Part shown: piece by piece, positions 14,420 through 20,151 of the stretch | How the letters are laid out: every line of letters begins with the position of its first letter | Numbering within the stretch: the stretch's first letter is position 1 | Assembly: GCA_030626365.1 (NCBI GenBank) | Contig: DAOUPC010000009.1 | Location: forward strand, 1 to 20,151 | DNA: 20,151 nt | Origin: Paracoccaceae bacterium | GTDB lineage: Bacteria; Pseudomonadota; Alphaproteobacteria; Rhodobacterales; Rhodobacteraceae | Reading direction: 5' to 3' | Translations under genes and position numbers: made by a program | The notes under the pieces: model-generated | Told to the model about the DNA's origin: nothing | Databases searched by the model: none | What the model saw: only the letters and a program-made list of their open reading frames with translations

Positions 14420-15250
14420 TCAGGTTTTGCCGCGATTTGGCGGGCGTTTGCGTTGCGGGCGGGCGGGGCGTTTGGGTTTTGCCGTGCCGCTTTGATCATC
14501 GGCCGCGCCAACCGCTGCGTGATCCAGGCCCAGTTGGTCGCGGACCACACGGCGGCGCAGTTCCTCGACCGCGCCGGGTTTCAGGGTGCCCAGCTGAAAT
14601 GGCCCGTAAGAAATACGGATCAGCCGGTTCACGCTAAAGCCGACATCCTCGATCGCGCGGCGGATTTCGCGGTTCTTGCCTTCGCGCAACCCGATGGTCA
14701 GCCAGGCGTTCGCACCCTGCTGGCGGTCCACGGTGACGTCCATTTTCTGGAACCGCTCGCCGTCGACAACCATTCCACGCTGCAACGGGGCAAAGTCCTC
14801 TTCTTTGGGGCGTCCGTTTATCCGCACACGATATTTGCGCAGCCAGCCGGTGCTGGGCAGTTCCAACTGGCGTTTGATCCCGCCGTCATTGGTCAACAGC
14901 AAAAGCCCCTCGGAATTCAGGTCAAGGCGTCCAACGCTCATCACGCGCGGCATGTCATCGGGCAGGCCATCAAATATCGTCGCACGGCCCTTTTCGTCGC
15001 GGGTCGTGGTCACCAGACCGGATGGCTTGTGATAAAGCCACAGGCGCGCGGGTTCTGGTTCCTGCATCGGTTTGCCATCGACAGAGATTTTGTCGCTGTC
15101 GGTCACATTCAGGGCCGGGCTGTCGATCTTGTGCCCGTTGACACTGATGCGACCAGCTTCGATCATCCGCTCTGCCTCGCGCCGCGAGGCAACGCCGGCG
15201 CGGGCCAGAACCTTGGCGATCCGATCGCCGGGGGGGGTGGGTGTATTCAT
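14420..15250 (-). CDS. rluB: RluB-type 23S rRNA pseudouridine synthase
   Basis: 276 aa. An S4 RNA-binding domain is at residues 9-55 (RIAKVLARAGVASRREAERM), followed by the RsuA/RluB catalytic domain with LWLYHKPSGLVTTTRD and the catalytic Asp in MSVGRLDLNSEGLLLLTNDG (D110). Other family motifs are KYRVRINGRP, GLREGKNREIRRAIE and VNRLIRISYGPFQLG. The last 40 residues are a basic Arg/Pro/Lys tail that likely helps bind rRNA. In E. coli RluB modifies U2605 of 23S rRNA; RluE and RluF are close relatives, so site assignment is by similarity only. It diverges from tadA across 62 bp, and pairing of rluB with tadA is frequent in alphaproteobacteria. Confidence 0.92.
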   Translation of the reverse strand: MNTPTPPGDRIAKVLARAGVASRREAERMIEAGRISVNGHKIDSPALNVTDSDKISVDGKPMQEPEPARLWLYHKPSGLVTTTRDEKGRATIFDGLPDDMPRVMSVGRLDLNSEGLLLLTNDGGIKRQLELPSTGWLRKYRVRINGRPKEEDFAPLQRGMVVDGERFQKMDVTVDRQQGANAWLTIGLREGKNREIRRAIEDVGFSVNRLIRISYGPFQLGTLKPGAVEELRRRVVRDQLGLDHAAVGAADDQSGTAKPKRPARPQRKRPPNRGKT

Positions 15251-15312
15251 GCCTTGGCCCTTAACCCATTCTGTCGGCTTGCGAAAGGTACAGATGCAGG
15301 GCAGGGTGGGGC

Positions 15313-15765
15313 ATGGTATTCAAATCCTATATGAATCAGGCACTTGAACAGGCATACGCCGCCTCTGAAAGGGGCGAAGTGCCGGTTGGCGCGGTGATTG
15401 TTGCCCCCGATGGCCGGGTTGTGGCGCTGGCTGGCAACCGCACGCGCGAACTAAGCGACCCGTCGGCCCATGCCGAGATTCTGGCGATCCGGGCGGCTTG
15501 CGCCGATGCCGGGTCCGAACGGCTGGTGGGGTATGACCTGTATGTCACGCTGGAACCCTGCGCGATGTGCGCGGCGGCCATTGCCGCGACCCGGATTGCC
15601 CGGCTGTATTACGGCGCAGCCGATCCAAAATCCGGCGGTGTGGCGCATGGGGCAAGGGTATTTTCGCACCCTCAGGCGCATCATGCCCCACAGGTTTACG
15701 ACGGAATATCCGAGGCAGAGTCCCGCGCGTTGCTCAGGTCATTTTTTGCGGCACGACGGACATAA
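15313..15765 (+). CDS. tadA: tRNA(adenosine34) deaminase TadA
   Basis: 150 aa. TadA converts A34 of tRNA-Arg(ACG) to inosine and is essential in most bacteria. The cytidine/deoxycytidylate deaminase fold is complete: EVPVGAVIV at 22-30, the His and catalytic Glu in SAHAEILAIR (H53, E55) and the two Zn cysteines in LEPCAMCAAAI (C83, C86). YYGAADPKSGGV and the C-terminal helix (AESRALLRSFFAARR) are typical. The ATG at 15313, with AGGG a few bases ahead, gives an N-terminal helix of family length; the ATG at 15331 would truncate it. It is followed after 83 bp by the BKACE gene, with a weak TCCCGG/CCGGGA stem in between. Confidence 0.95.
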   Translation: MVFKSYMNQALEQAYAASERGEVPVGAVIVAPDGRVVALAGNRTRELSDPSAHAEILAIRAACADAGSERLVGYDLYVTLEPCAMCAAAIAATRIARLYYGAADPKSGGVAHGARVFSHPQAHHAPQVYDGISEAESRALLRSFFAARRT

Positions 15766-15848
15766 GGCAGACATAATATTGTTTGTGGTCCCGGTTTTCT
15801 GCTAACCGTTCCGGGAAACTCAGGAACAATAACCAAAGGTGCCCAACT

Positions 15849-16694
15849 ATGTCCGACCCCTGCATCATCTGCGTCGCGATCACCGGTTCCGTGCCGACCA
15901 AGGCTGACAATCCGGCGGTGCCGATTACCGTGAGCGAACAGGTTGAAAGCACGCAAGAGGCGTTCGAGGCAGGCGCGGCAATCTGCCATGCGCATGTGCG
16001 CAACGACGATCAGACCCCCAGTTCCGACCCGGAAAAGTTTGCCCGCCTCAAAGAGGGGCTGGAAAAGCACTGTCCGGGCATGATCATCCAGCTATCGACA
16101 GGTGGGCGGTCCGGCGCGGGAAAGGCACGCGGTGGCATGCTGGGCCTGCGCCCGGATATGGCCAGCCTGTCGGTTGGCTCGAACAACTTTCCCACCCGCG
16201 TCTATGAAAATTCGCCCGATCTGGTGGACTGGCTGGCCAGCGAAATGCGCGCCAACGATGTCAAACCAGAGGTCGAAGCCTTTGATCTTAGCCACATTTT
16301 CATGGCCGCCCAGATGCACCGGGAGGGCCGGATCAGGGATGTGCCTTATGTCCAGTTCGTGATGGGCGTAAAGAACGCAATGCCGGCTGACCGCGAAGTG
16401 TTCGATTTTTATGTTCAGACAGTTGCCCGCCTGTTTCCGGGCGCGCCGTGGTGTGCCGCAGGGATTGGCGCGAACCAGATCGAGCTGAACAAATGGGCGG
16501 TGGCCGCCGGGGGGCATGTGCGTACCGGGCTTGAGGACAACATGCGACTGGACCGCGCCACGCTGGCCCCGTCCAACGCCGCATTGGTCCGGCGCGCGGT
16601 CGAAATATGTCACCAACACGAACGCCCGGTGGCCAGTGTCACACAGGCACGGGCAATTCTGGGGTTAAGACCAGCGGCGAAAACGGCCGCATAA
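15849..16694 (+). CDS. BKACE family enzyme (DUF849, 3-keto-5-aminohexanoate cleavage-like)
   Basis: 281 aa from ATG 15849, preceded by AAAGGTG; an upstream in-frame TTG adds only unconserved sequence. BKACE enzymes are Zn-dependent and condense a beta-keto acid with acetyl-CoA to give acetoacetate and a new CoA ester. Zn ligands are seen in ICHAHVRND (H47, H49) and GLEDN (E229). STGGRSG (83-89) is the beta-keto acid carboxylate site, and VEAFDLSHIF and GIGANQIELN are further family blocks. The family covers lysine fermentation, carnitine (dehydrocarnitine) and other beta-keto acids, and the substrate here cannot be told. No lysine or carnitine genes are adjacent. It follows tadA on the same strand and precedes a broken DUF805 gene by 23 bp. 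Confidence 0.92.
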   Translation: MSDPCIICVAITGSVPTKADNPAVPITVSEQVESTQEAFEAGAAICHAHVRNDDQTPSSDPEKFARLKEGLEKHCPGMIIQLSTGGRSGAGKARGGMLGLRPDMASLSVGSNNFPTRVYENSPDLVDWLASEMRANDVKPEVEAFDLSHIFMAAQMHREGRIRDVPYVQFVMGVKNAMPADREVFDFYVQTVARLFPGAPWCAAGIGANQIELNKWAVAAGGHVRTGLEDNMRLDRATLAPSNAALVRRAVEICHQHERPVASVTQARAILGLRPAAKTAA

Positions 16695-16700
16695 TTGTAG

Positions 16701-16706
16701 TATAAT
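16701..16706 (+). promoter_or_regulatory. TATAAT hexamer before the DUF805 gene
   Basis: A perfect -10 consensus, preceded by ATAATTGTAG, lies 11 bases before the DUF805 ATG. No -35 box of quality is seen at the right distance, and a start point about seven bases on would leave a very short leader, so this is a weak promoter candidate. Confidence 0.25.
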
Positions 16707-16717
16707 ACGGGGTAATC

Positions 16718-17252
16718 ATGGGTTTTCTTGCAGCGATCAAAAAATGCCTGCGCAAATATGCGGGTTTCTCCGGGCGTGCATCACGGCCGGAATACTGGAA
16801 CTTTGTCCTGTTTATCATGCTGGGTTTGTTTGTGCTGGGCGTGGTTGATACGGCCCTGTTCGGGGGGCAGGTCACTGTCCGGGCTGATGGCGTGACTGTG
16901 CAAAGCAACGGACCACTGGGGGGGGCTTTTCGGGATGCTTACCGCGCTGCCGCTTTTTGCCGCCGGGTGGCGGCGGATGCACGATTCGGGGCGTAGTGGC
17001 GTCTATCTGCTTTATCCGCTGATTGTGATGCTGGGGATCACCACCTTTCTGGGCTTTCTGGCGGGGTTCGGCCCGTTTTCACCCGGCACGTTTCAGGAGG
17101 CCGCCGCAGGGGTGGGGATGGTTGTGCTGATATGTGCGCTGTTGGTGCTGGCGGTTTCGCCGCTGATTGTCGTTTGGTGGCTGGCAAGGCCAAGCGAGGC
17201 GGGCGATAACCTGTACGGCCCCCCGCCAGCGGCACAAAATACCGTGAAATAG
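16718..17252 (+). pseudogene. DUF805 inner-membrane protein, frameshifted
   Basis: DUF805 proteins are small membrane proteins with three or four helices and unknown function. The first frame gives MGFLAAIKKCLRKYAGFSGR, ASRPEYWNFVLFIMLGLFVL and GVVDTALFGG up to NGPLGG, then continues out of family (AFRDAYRAAAF) to a stop at 16996. The rest of the family sequence (MLTALPLFAAGWRRMHDSGR, SGVYLL, then two hydrophobic helices and ARPSEAGDNLYGP) is in another frame up to 17252. The break is at eight G in a row (16918-16925). With seven G the reading would be CTG GGG GGG CTT TTC GGG ATG, joining both parts into a 177-aa protein. It may be a sequencing error, a phase-variable tract or a true mutation. 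ATG 16718 has GGGG as a modest ribosome site. Confidence 0.8.
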
Positions 17253-17282
17253 GCGCGTTTCGCCCGGCACCACGTCCCGACC

Positions 17283-18070
17283 CTAGCGAAATGCGCCGAT
17301 CAGCGTGGTCAGTCCGAACAATATCGCAGCGACACAGACCATGCTGGGCCCGGTTGGCGTATCCAGCATGAACGCCGCCCAAAGCCCGCCAATCGCCGCG
17401 GTCCCGCCCAGCAGGGCGGCAACCAGCGCCATCGCCTCGGGGGTGCGGGTCAGGGGCCGGGCGGCGGCGGCCGGAATGACCAGCAGGGCGGCAATCAACA
17501 GCACCCCGACCACCTTGATCGCCACGGCAACAACCACCGCCAGCGCCAGCGTCAGGCCAAACTCTTCGCGGCGCGGGTCAATGCCACTGGCCCGTGCCAG
17601 ATCAGGACTTAGGGTCGAAATAAGCAGGGCATCCCAGCGCCACACCGTAAGGGCCAGAACCAGCCCGGCCCCTACCCAGATCACCCCAGATCACCCTTTC
17701 CCACCGCCAGAATATCGCCGAACAGATACCCCATCAGGTCCAGCCGGATGTCACCCAAAAGGGCCACCGCCACCAACCCGGCGGCCAGCGCGGTATGTGC
17801 CATCACCCCCAGCACCGTATCCATCGCATAGCCACGCCCGGTCAGGGCGGAAACCGCGCTGGCCATCACCAGTGCGGCAACCAGAACCGCCGGCAGTATG
17901 GGCAGCGAAAATGCCAGCGCCAGCGCCACCCCCAGGATCGCCGCATGGGCGGTTGCCTCTCCGAAATAGGCCATGCGCCGCCAAACCACGAAACAGCCCA
18001 ACGGGGCCGCGGCCAGCGCAACGCCAAGGCCCGCAAGACCCGCGCGGATTGCGAAATCATCCAGCATCAT
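17283..18070 (-). pseudogene. znuB: Zinc ABC transporter permease ZnuB, split by a -1 frameshift
   Basis: ZnuB is the membrane subunit of the ZnuABC zinc importer, usually about 260 aa. The N-terminal part (18070 to 17681, 129 aa) reads FVVWRRMAYFGEATAHAAIL and on to MGYLFGDILAVGKGDLG, then stops. The C-terminal part (17684 to 17283, 133 aa) starts at a GTG with IWVGAGLVLALTVW and carries the family blocks LARASGIDPRREEFGL and IAALLVIPAAAARPLTRTP. The break is in a run of four G (minus strand; 17684-17687). Five G would give GDLGVIWVGAG and a 262-aa protein. The stop TGA and the GTG overlap as GTGA, with AAAGGG nine bases ahead, so two coupled half-proteins or -1 slippage on GGGG are possible. 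The 5' ATG overlaps the znuC stop by four bases. Confidence 0.85.
17675..17696. repeat. 10-bp tandem duplication at the znuB break
   Basis: CCAGATCACC is present in two direct tandem copies, with a period of 10 extending over 22 bases. It surrounds the C run where znuB loses frame. Removing one copy would not restore the frame, so it is not a sufficient cause of the break, but it marks a slippage-prone site. Confidence 0.6.
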
Positions 18071-18891
18071 GGCCGTTCCTTCTGGTCATGGTCATGGTCG
18101 TGATCGTGGCCATGATCATGACTGTGATCATGCGAATGGCTGTGTTCGTGCCGGTAAAGCGCCAGCGCCCCCTTGGTGCCAGACCCGAACAGCGCGCGGT
18201 ATTCCGGCGCACCTGCGACGATTTCGGGTGATCCTTCACAGCAGATATGCCCGTTCAGGCACAAAACCCGGTCACTGGCGGCCATCACCACATGCAGGTC
18301 GTGGCTGACCATGACCACCGCACAGCCGATATCCTGACGCACCTCTTCGATCTGGCGGTAAAAGCTGGCGGAACCGGGCTGATCCAGCCCCTGGGTGGCC
18401 TCGTCCAGCAAAAGCAGTTGTGGCTGGTCCAGCAGGGCACGTGCCAGCAGAACACGCTGGAACTGGCCGCCGGACAGGTCGGCCATCTGGCGGTTGGGCA
18501 GGCCCGGTGCCCCGGCGCGGTCCAGGGCCTCGGTTGCACGGCGCGCGCTGATCCGGCGCGGCAGGCCCAGAAACCGGCGGACGGTCATTGGCAGCGCGGC
18601 GTTAATCGCCAGTTTTTGCGGGACGTAACCAATGCGCAGATCGGGGGCCTTTTCGATATGGCCGGACGCCAGCGGAAGGGCACCGATCAGCGCCCGCAGA
18701 AAGCTGGATTTGCCAGACCCGTTGGGGCCGACGATGGTGACGATTTCACCGCGTGCAATTTTGACATTCACGCCCCGCAGCACCGTTTGCCCGCCCAACC
18801 GGATACTAAGGTCATGCGCGGCAATGACCGGCGGGTTTGAATTGTTGTTGGGGCCAAAGTTGGGGCCAGAGTCGGAACCGGATGCGTTCAT
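18067..18891 (-). CDS. znuC: Zinc ABC transporter ATP-binding protein ZnuC with His-rich tail
   Basis: 274 aa from the ATG at 18891, which overlaps the zur stop as ATGA; its own stop overlaps the znuB start the same way. ZnuC powers Zn(II) import through ZnuB. ABC motifs: Walker A GPNGSGKSS (55-63), Q-loop YVPQK, signature LSGGQFQRVLLARALL, Walker B LLLLDEATQGLD and H-loop VSHDLHVV. The N-terminal 20 residues are Asn/Gly/Pro/Ser-rich and look unstructured. The C-terminal 30 residues hold about eleven His alternating with Asp or Ser (HDHGHDHDHDHD), a likely Zn-binding or sensing tail. The coding DNA there is repetitive. Zinc control through Zur is inferred from the operon. Even if znuB is broken, znuC itself is intact. 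Confidence 0.93.
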   Translation of the reverse strand: MNASGSDSGPNFGPNNNSNPPVIAAHDLSIRLGGQTVLRGVNVKIARGEIVTIVGPNGSGKSSFLRALIGALPLASGHIEKAPDLRIGYVPQKLAINAALPMTVRRFLGLPRRISARRATEALDRAGAPGLPNRQMADLSGGQFQRVLLARALLDQPQLLLLDEATQGLDQPGSASFYRQIEEVRQDIGCAVVMVSHDLHVVMAASDRVLCLNGHICCEGSPEIVAGAPEYRALFGSGTKGALALYRHEHSHSHDHSHDHGHDHDHDHDQKERP

Positions 18892-19367
18892 CTGGTGGCC
18901 GTCGCACAGCCGGGGCACAGGCCTTCGGCCTCGACCACGATGCGTTCAATGGCAAACCCGGCGGCTTTGGCGGCGGTGCCAAGGCGACCTTGGGACAGTT
19001 CGGTTTCCGTTTCGGCCACCGCCTTGCAGGTGCGGCAGATCAGAAAGGCAGGCACGTGGTCCTGCGCCGGGTGGGTGCAGGCGGTATAGGCATTCATCCG
19101 TTCGATCCGGTGCGCCAGCCCATGCCCGACCAGAAAATCCAGCGCCCGGTAAACCACCGGCGGTTGCGAACCCAGACCGTCGGCGGCCAGCACATCAAGG
19201 ATTTCATACGCCCCAAGCGCGCGGTGCTTTTCCAGCAGGATTTCCAGCACCCGCCGGCGCACCGGGGTAAATTGCAGCTTTTGTGCAAGGCAGCGCGCCT
19301 CGGCCTGAGAAAGGGCATCGTTGATACAGGCCGTGTGATCGTGGCTGGAAAATCCGATACTGGTCAT
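18888..19367 (-). CDS. zur: Zinc uptake regulator Zur (Fur family)
   Basis: 159 aa from the ATG at 19367. Zur binds DNA when loaded with Zn(II) and represses zinc uptake. The N-terminal winged helix (about 20-90) has LTQKLQFTPVRRRV-like AQKLQFTPVRRRVLEILLEK and the recognition segment SQPPVVYRALDFLVGHGLAH. The dimerisation part has CTHPAQDH, the structural Zn site CRTC (C111, C114) paired with CPGC (C151, C154), and the AHR-type LICRTCKAVAE. The frame is open upstream to 19940, but that stretch is antisense to znuA and lacks family similarity. The ribosome site of the ATG is weak. It leads the zur-znuC-znuB operon and should be self-regulated through the palindrome at 19403-19414. Confidence 0.93.
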   Translation of the reverse strand: MTSIGFSSHDHTACINDALSQAEARCLAQKLQFTPVRRRVLEILLEKHRALGAYEILDVLAADGLGSQPPVVYRALDFLVGHGLAHRIERMNAYTACTHPAQDHVPAFLICRTCKAVAETETELSQGRLGTAAKAAGFAIERIVVEAEGLCPGCATATR

Positions 19368-19394
19368 GAAGGCGGGCCTGAATTGTGCGTTTGT

Positions 19395-19429
19395 GGATTG
19401 ATATGTTATAACATCGCATATATCAATCC
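19395..19429. promoter_or_regulatory. Symmetric bidirectional zur/znuA promoter region
   Basis: A perfect 10-bp inverted repeat GGATTGATAT (19395-19404) and ATATCAATCC (19420-19429) contains TTGATA (19398-19403) and TATCAA (19421-19426) 17 bases apart. Because they are reverse complements, each strand reads a -35-like TTGATA and a -10-like TATCAA at ideal spacing: rightward for znuA and leftward for zur. Predicted leaders are about 36 and 23 bases. The -10 match is only 4 of 6, and a TTGTGC/TATAAC pair is an alternative for znuA. Confidence 0.5.
19403..19414. promoter_or_regulatory. zur: Zur operator (Zur box) ATGTTATAACAT
   Basis: A perfect 12-bp palindrome in the zur/znuA gap. It matches the core of Zur boxes known in proteobacteria (GTTATAnnATAAC-like, ATGTTATAACAT). 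It lies in the spacer of the proposed divergent promoters, where bound Zur-Zn would block both. Confidence 0.75.
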
Positions 19430-19468
19430 TCCTGTCTTTTTCTTTCACGTGATCCGGAATTATCTGCC

Positions 19469-20151
19469 ATGATGCCTTTCCGCTTTTGTCTGGTGCTGCT
19501 GGTGCCTTTGTTGATGGCCGCCGCCGCGCCGGTACGGGGCGATGTGCCAAAGGTGGCAACCGATATCGCCCCGGTGCATTCGCTGGTGTCGATGGTGATG
19601 CAGGGGCTTGGGGTGCCCGACCTGATCGTGACCTCGGGGGCGTCGCCGCACGGGGTTTCGTTGCGCCCGTCACAGGCCCGCGCGTTACAGGGTGCGGATC
19701 TGGTGATCTGGGTCGGGCCTGAACTGGCCCCCTGGCTGGCCAGGCCGCTTGCGACGCTTGCGTCTGATGCACGCGTGCTGGGGTTGCTTGGGGTGCCGGG
19801 CACGCATCTGCTGGCGTATCGTCCGGAACCGGGCACGCAGAAAGACGACCATGACCATGACCACCTTTCCGGTTTCGACCCGCACGCATGGCTTGACCCG
19901 GAAAACGCGATGGTATGGCTGGGTGAAATTGCCGGCGCACTGGCGGCTATCGACCCGGCCAATGGCGATCAGTATCGCGCCAACGCGGTTGCAGCACAGG
20001 CAGAACTGGCCCAGTTGCAATCCGATCTTGCGGCAATGTTAAGGCCGATGCAGGGCCGCCCCTATGTCACGTTTCACGATGCGTATCAGTATTTCGAGGT
20101 CCGGTTTGGCCTGACGCCGGTGGGCGCGGTCACCGCCAGCGATGCCACCAG
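19469..20151 (+). CDS. znuA: Zinc-binding periplasmic protein ZnuA (3' end outside window)
   Basis: 227 codons are visible, and the frame is open to the end of the window; ZnuA is usually near 310 aa. It captures Zn(II) in the periplasm and delivers it to ZnuB. The signal peptide is about 1-24 (FRFCLVLLVPLLMAAAA, then VRGDV). Zn ligands are seen in ASPHGVSLRPSQA (H61), FDPHAWLDPE (H139) and TFHDAYQYFE (H203), the third motif being followed by the normal GAVTASDAT. A short His/Asp loop (KDDHDHDHLSG, 126-135) precedes the second ligand; it is shorter than in many ZnuA proteins. Two ATG codons (19469 and 19472) are possible, with GGA ahead. It diverges from zur across 101 bp, so Zur control is likely. 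Confidence 0.95.
   Translation, partial: MMPFRFCLVLLVPLLMAAAAPVRGDVPKVATDIAPVHSLVSMVMQGLGVPDLIVTSGASPHGVSLRPSQARALQGADLVIWVGPELAPWLARPLATLASDARVLGLLGVPGTHLLAYRPEPGTQKDDHDHDHLSGFDPHAWLDPENAMVWLGEIAGALAAIDPANGDQYRANAVAAQAELAQLQSDLAAMLRPMQGRPYVTFHDAYQYFEVRFGLTPVGAVTASDAT

Noticed and set aside
14129..15334. 401-codon open frame on + across the xpaC start and rluB
   Set aside because: It runs antisense to rluB and over the 29-aa gene and shows no family motif; it is a codon-bias shadow.
15789..15816. TCCCGG/CCGGGA stem after tadA as a terminator
   Set aside because: Six pairs with a 16-base loop and no T run following; it lies directly before the BKACE ribosome site and competes with other weak pairings.
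17675..17696. The 10-bp duplication as the cause of the znuB frameshift
   Set aside because: Deleting one copy shifts the frame the wrong way and destroys the GDL-IW junction; adding one G is the change that rejoins the family sequence.
19368..19940. Long N-terminal extension of the zur frame
   Set aside because: The extension is antisense to znuA and crosses the Zur box and promoter; the Fur-family sequence begins only after the ATG at 19367.

Overview
The window is high-GC, densely packed DNA from an alphaproteobacterium. Gene content points to Rhodobacterales (Roseobacter-like): a DUF2927 lipoprotein, a Hint-domain protein, a SPOR protein with a Pro/Ala-rich linker, a BKACE (DUF849) enzyme and a zur-znuCB/znuA divergon. 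The genus cannot be fixed from the sequence alone. No tRNA, rRNA, CRISPR array, transposase or phage gene was recognised, and no stretch over 300 bases lacks a gene.

Layout: (1) 1-2786, nucleoside/nucleobase salvage on + : the end of deoA, then deoB overlapping it by one base, then upp and a hairpin terminator. (2) 2821-5610, envelope-related genes: a secreted SPOR protein (+), a membrane protein resembling an M48 peptidase without its metal site (-), and a 66-aa DUF2892 membrane protein (-) followed by two hairpins. (3) 5723-9915: an acyl-CoA synthetase (-), then on + a DMT exporter, a sulfotransferase and a Hint-domain protein whose expected catalytic Cys and His look replaced. (4) 9938-14317, a minus-strand operon: a 29-aa membrane peptide, XpaC-like, TelA-like, DUF2927 lipoprotein, and an SPFH protein with a C-terminal GYF_2 domain. 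(5) 14420-16694, housekeeping and metabolism: rluB-like pseudouridine synthase (-), tadA (+), BKACE (+). (6) 16718-17252, a DUF805 membrane protein broken by one extra G in a G run. (7) 17283-20151, zinc uptake: zur-znuC-znuB on - with ATGA overlaps, and znuA diverging on + and running off the window. znuB is split by a one-base frameshift in a G run.

How they work together: region 1 channels deoxyribonucleosides to pentose phosphates and uracil to UMP. Region 7 is a complete Zn(II) ABC importer with its own repressor; the 101-bp zur/znuA gap carries a perfect 12-bp Zur-like palindrome inside a symmetric, apparently bidirectional promoter. Region 4 is the best candidate for an under-described system: TelA, XpaC and SPFH/YdjI-type proteins recur in membrane-stress and tellurite-associated loci, and here they sit with a lipoprotein and a very short leader peptide gene. 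Two frameshifts, both one-base changes in G runs, may be real or may be sequencing errors; raw reads would decide.
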